From: RYN-230 sp963760405
GTDB taxonomy: Bacteria > Actinomycetota > Actinomycetes > Streptosporangiales > Streptosporangiaceae
DNA: 64,000 bases
Assembly: GCA_963760405.1 (NCBI GenBank)
Contig: CAVXCV010000004.1
Coordinates: 124,001-188,000 of the forward strand
Direction: 5' to 3'
Below are positions 62,715 through 64,000 of this stretch, in pieces. How positions within the stretch are numbered: position 1 is the stretch's first letter; each line of letters opens with the position of its first letter. Below the pieces are notes generated by a model, which saw nothing but the letters and a program-made list of their open reading frames with translations, was not told the origin of the DNA and did not search any database. The translations under genes and the position numbers were made by a program.

Positions 62715-64000
62715 ATGTCAGAACGCGAAATCGGTAATGAGCTCGAGGTTCACCAGTCCCAGGTCCACGGGCGCTGGTCCTCGCGCCCTGAGTGGCGGCC
62801 AGGGGCCGCTGACAATGACGGAGGGCACTGGCGCACACAGCTCGATCCCGGCACGGGCCAGCCGTTCACCCGAGTGCTTGATCTTGGTAGTGAGCAGGTA
62901 ACGCGTCACCTCCACCGGGTGCATGCCGCCTACTGGTCCGAGCAGCCCCCGCCGCTGGCTGAGCGTGCCCACATGCTCGTTCGCATGGCCGAAGCGGTCG
63001 ACCGAAACGCGGACGACCTTGGTGAGCTTGACGCGCTATGCACCGGAAAACTGCGCAGTCACGCGGTTGCCACGGCTCGCGCTGGAGCCGCGATACTGCG
63101 CTACTACGCAGAGTTTCTCGATGCCGATCCGTATTCGGCGGTCCTGGAGCCCGATCAGCCAGGCGCGCATCAGATCGTGGATCGTGTTCCCGTCGGGATT
63201 GCCGCCTGCATTCTGCCCTGGAACTTCCCGCTGTCCCAGGGCTGCGCACGACTGGCCATGCTGCTGGCCGCCGGCAACGCGGGCGTCTTCAAGGGCTCGG
63301 AACTCGCGCAGCCGCCGCTGCTCGCACTGGAGGAACTGGTGCGGGAGGCGCAGCTGCCCGAATGGGCCTTCTCCGTGGTAACCGGAGGGCCTGAAACCGG
63401 GCAGTTGCTCGTCGAATCCCCGCTGATCGATGCGGTGTGCTTCACGGGTGGGATCGGCACCGGCCTGGCGGTGGCGCAAGCCGCTACCCGGAGCCTCAAG
63501 CGGCTCATCCTGGAACTAGGCGGAAAGACGCCGTTCGTGGTGTTCGCTGACGCTGACCTGGACGGAGCCCTGGAGGTGGCCCTGGCGGCCGCCTTCGGCT
63601 TTCAGGGCCAGGCGTGCAACGCAGGCTCGCTGCTGCTGGTAGAGGAGCCGGCTTATGCCGATTTCATCGAGCGGCTGTCGGCGCGTGCCGCCAGTCTCCG
63701 GATCGGCTACCAGCTGACAGAGTCTTCGCAGATCGGGCCCTTGGTCTCAGCTGGCCAGCGGGACCGGGTTGCTGCCTTGATCGAGGAGGCGGTGCGGGCC
63801 GGCGCCCGCCTGCACACAGGCGGCCGGCCGGTGGAAGGCTTGGGGGAGGGCTTCTACTACCAGCCCACGGTGCTCAGCCAGGTACCGCCAACGACGTCGA
63901 TGGCCACGGAAGAGCTTTTCGGGCCAGCCGTAACTGTCCGTCCCTTCAGCGCCGAAGCTGAGGTGGTGCAGTGCGTCAATGACAGCCGGTACGGCCTTGC
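62715..64000 (+). CDS. Aldehyde dehydrogenase (incomplete, runs past the window)
   Basis: The ATG at 62715 opens a frame without stop to the window end, about 428 residues so far. It has the NAD-binding ILPWNFPLSQGCARLAMLLAAGN, VTGGPETGQLL, the catalytic Glu in LILELGGKTPFVVF and the nucleophile Cys in FGFQGQACNAGSLL, followed by RIGYQLTESSQIGPLVS and EELFGPAVTV. It is a normal aldehyde dehydrogenase in all visible residues. It follows the RpiR gene by 30 bases and likely oxidises the aldehyde released by the PLP enzyme or the dehydrogenase. Confidence 0.93.
   Translation, partial: MSEREIGNELEVHQSQVHGRWSSRPEWRPGAADNDGGHWRTQLDPGTGQPFTRVLDLGSEQVTRHLHRVHAAYWSEQPPPLAERAHMLVRMAEAVDRNADDLGELDALCTGKLRSHAVATARAGAAILRYYAEFLDADPYSAVLEPDQPGAHQIVDRVPVGIAACILPWNFPLSQGCARLAMLLAAGNAGVFKGSELAQPPLLALEELVREAQLPEWAFSVVTGGPETGQLLVESPLIDAVCFTGGIGTGLAVAQAATRSLKRLILELGGKTPFVVFADADLDGALEVALAAAFGFQGQACNAGSLLLVEEPAYADFIERLSARAASLRIGYQLTESSQIGPLVSAGQRDRVAALIEEAVRAGARLHTGGRPVEGLGEGFYYQPTVLSQVPPTTSMATEELFGPAVTVRPFSAEAEVVQCVNDSRYGL

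Noticed and set aside
1..64000. CRISPR array, rRNA operon or complete tRNA gene
   Set aside because: No regularly spaced repeats of 25-40 bases, no rRNA landmarks, and no tRNA-like fold other than the half at 226-270 was seen by eye.

Overview
The window is high-GC DNA with GC-rich third codon positions, frequent GTG starts and GGAGG-type ribosome binding sites. Its gene families (BTAD-type regulators, large LuxR ATPases, DUF574 SAM methyltransferases, MmyB-type XRE regulators, DUF5996, DUF6325) point to an actinomycete. A soil lineage such as Streptosporangiales or Catenulisporales would fit, but the genus cannot be decided from this stretch. The organism looks chromosomal, saprophytic and rich in accessory genes.

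Layout. 1-680: an AT-richer edge carrying the 3' half of a tRNA-Thr(GGT) gene, probably the attachment site of an integrated element lying to the left. 682-5300: a LuxR/ATPase regulator and small membrane peptides. 5475-12905: stress or detoxification genes (HxlR regulator with a divergent metallo-hydrolase, ACT protein, glyoxalase-like protein, acetyl-CoA synthetase) among broken IS1380, IS5 and IS256 copies. 13069-26761: a set of small oxidoreductases and alpha/beta hydrolases (enoyl-CoA hydratase, SDRs, three hydrolases), a LAL-type LuxR regulator, decayed NmrA/SDR genes and IS fragments. 26897-37105: a very large BTAD-STAND-WD40 protein, a DUF574 methyltransferase, a dienelactone hydrolase and a DUF6325-LuxR fusion. 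37729-43957: a NarL-type two-component system divergent from a lipoprotein / membrane-fusion / ABC ATPase / permease operon, a classic envelope-stress or antibiotic-efflux arrangement. 44135-54800: mixed metabolic genes, including a GH3 glucosidase, a methylmalonyl-CoA decarboxylase-like fusion, and an XRE regulator divergent from a cupin-alcohol dehydrogenase pair.

55385-64000 is the most coherent block. An APC permease, a GNAT protein, a two-subunit transketolase, a zinc alcohol dehydrogenase and a D-threonine-aldolase-like PLP enzyme are packed head to tail with 4-8 base overlaps. An RpiR regulator and an aldehyde dehydrogenase follow; the latter runs off the window. It reads as an inducible catabolic operon for an amino-acid-like or hydroxy-amino compound that I cannot match to a described pathway.

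A recurrent feature is the single-base frameshift in C/G runs or short repeats inside otherwise well-conserved genes (near 1126, 8628, 19555, 27885, 38270 and 41956-41965). This may be real decay or uncorrected sequencing error, so several large genes are listed here as one locus spanning two frames.
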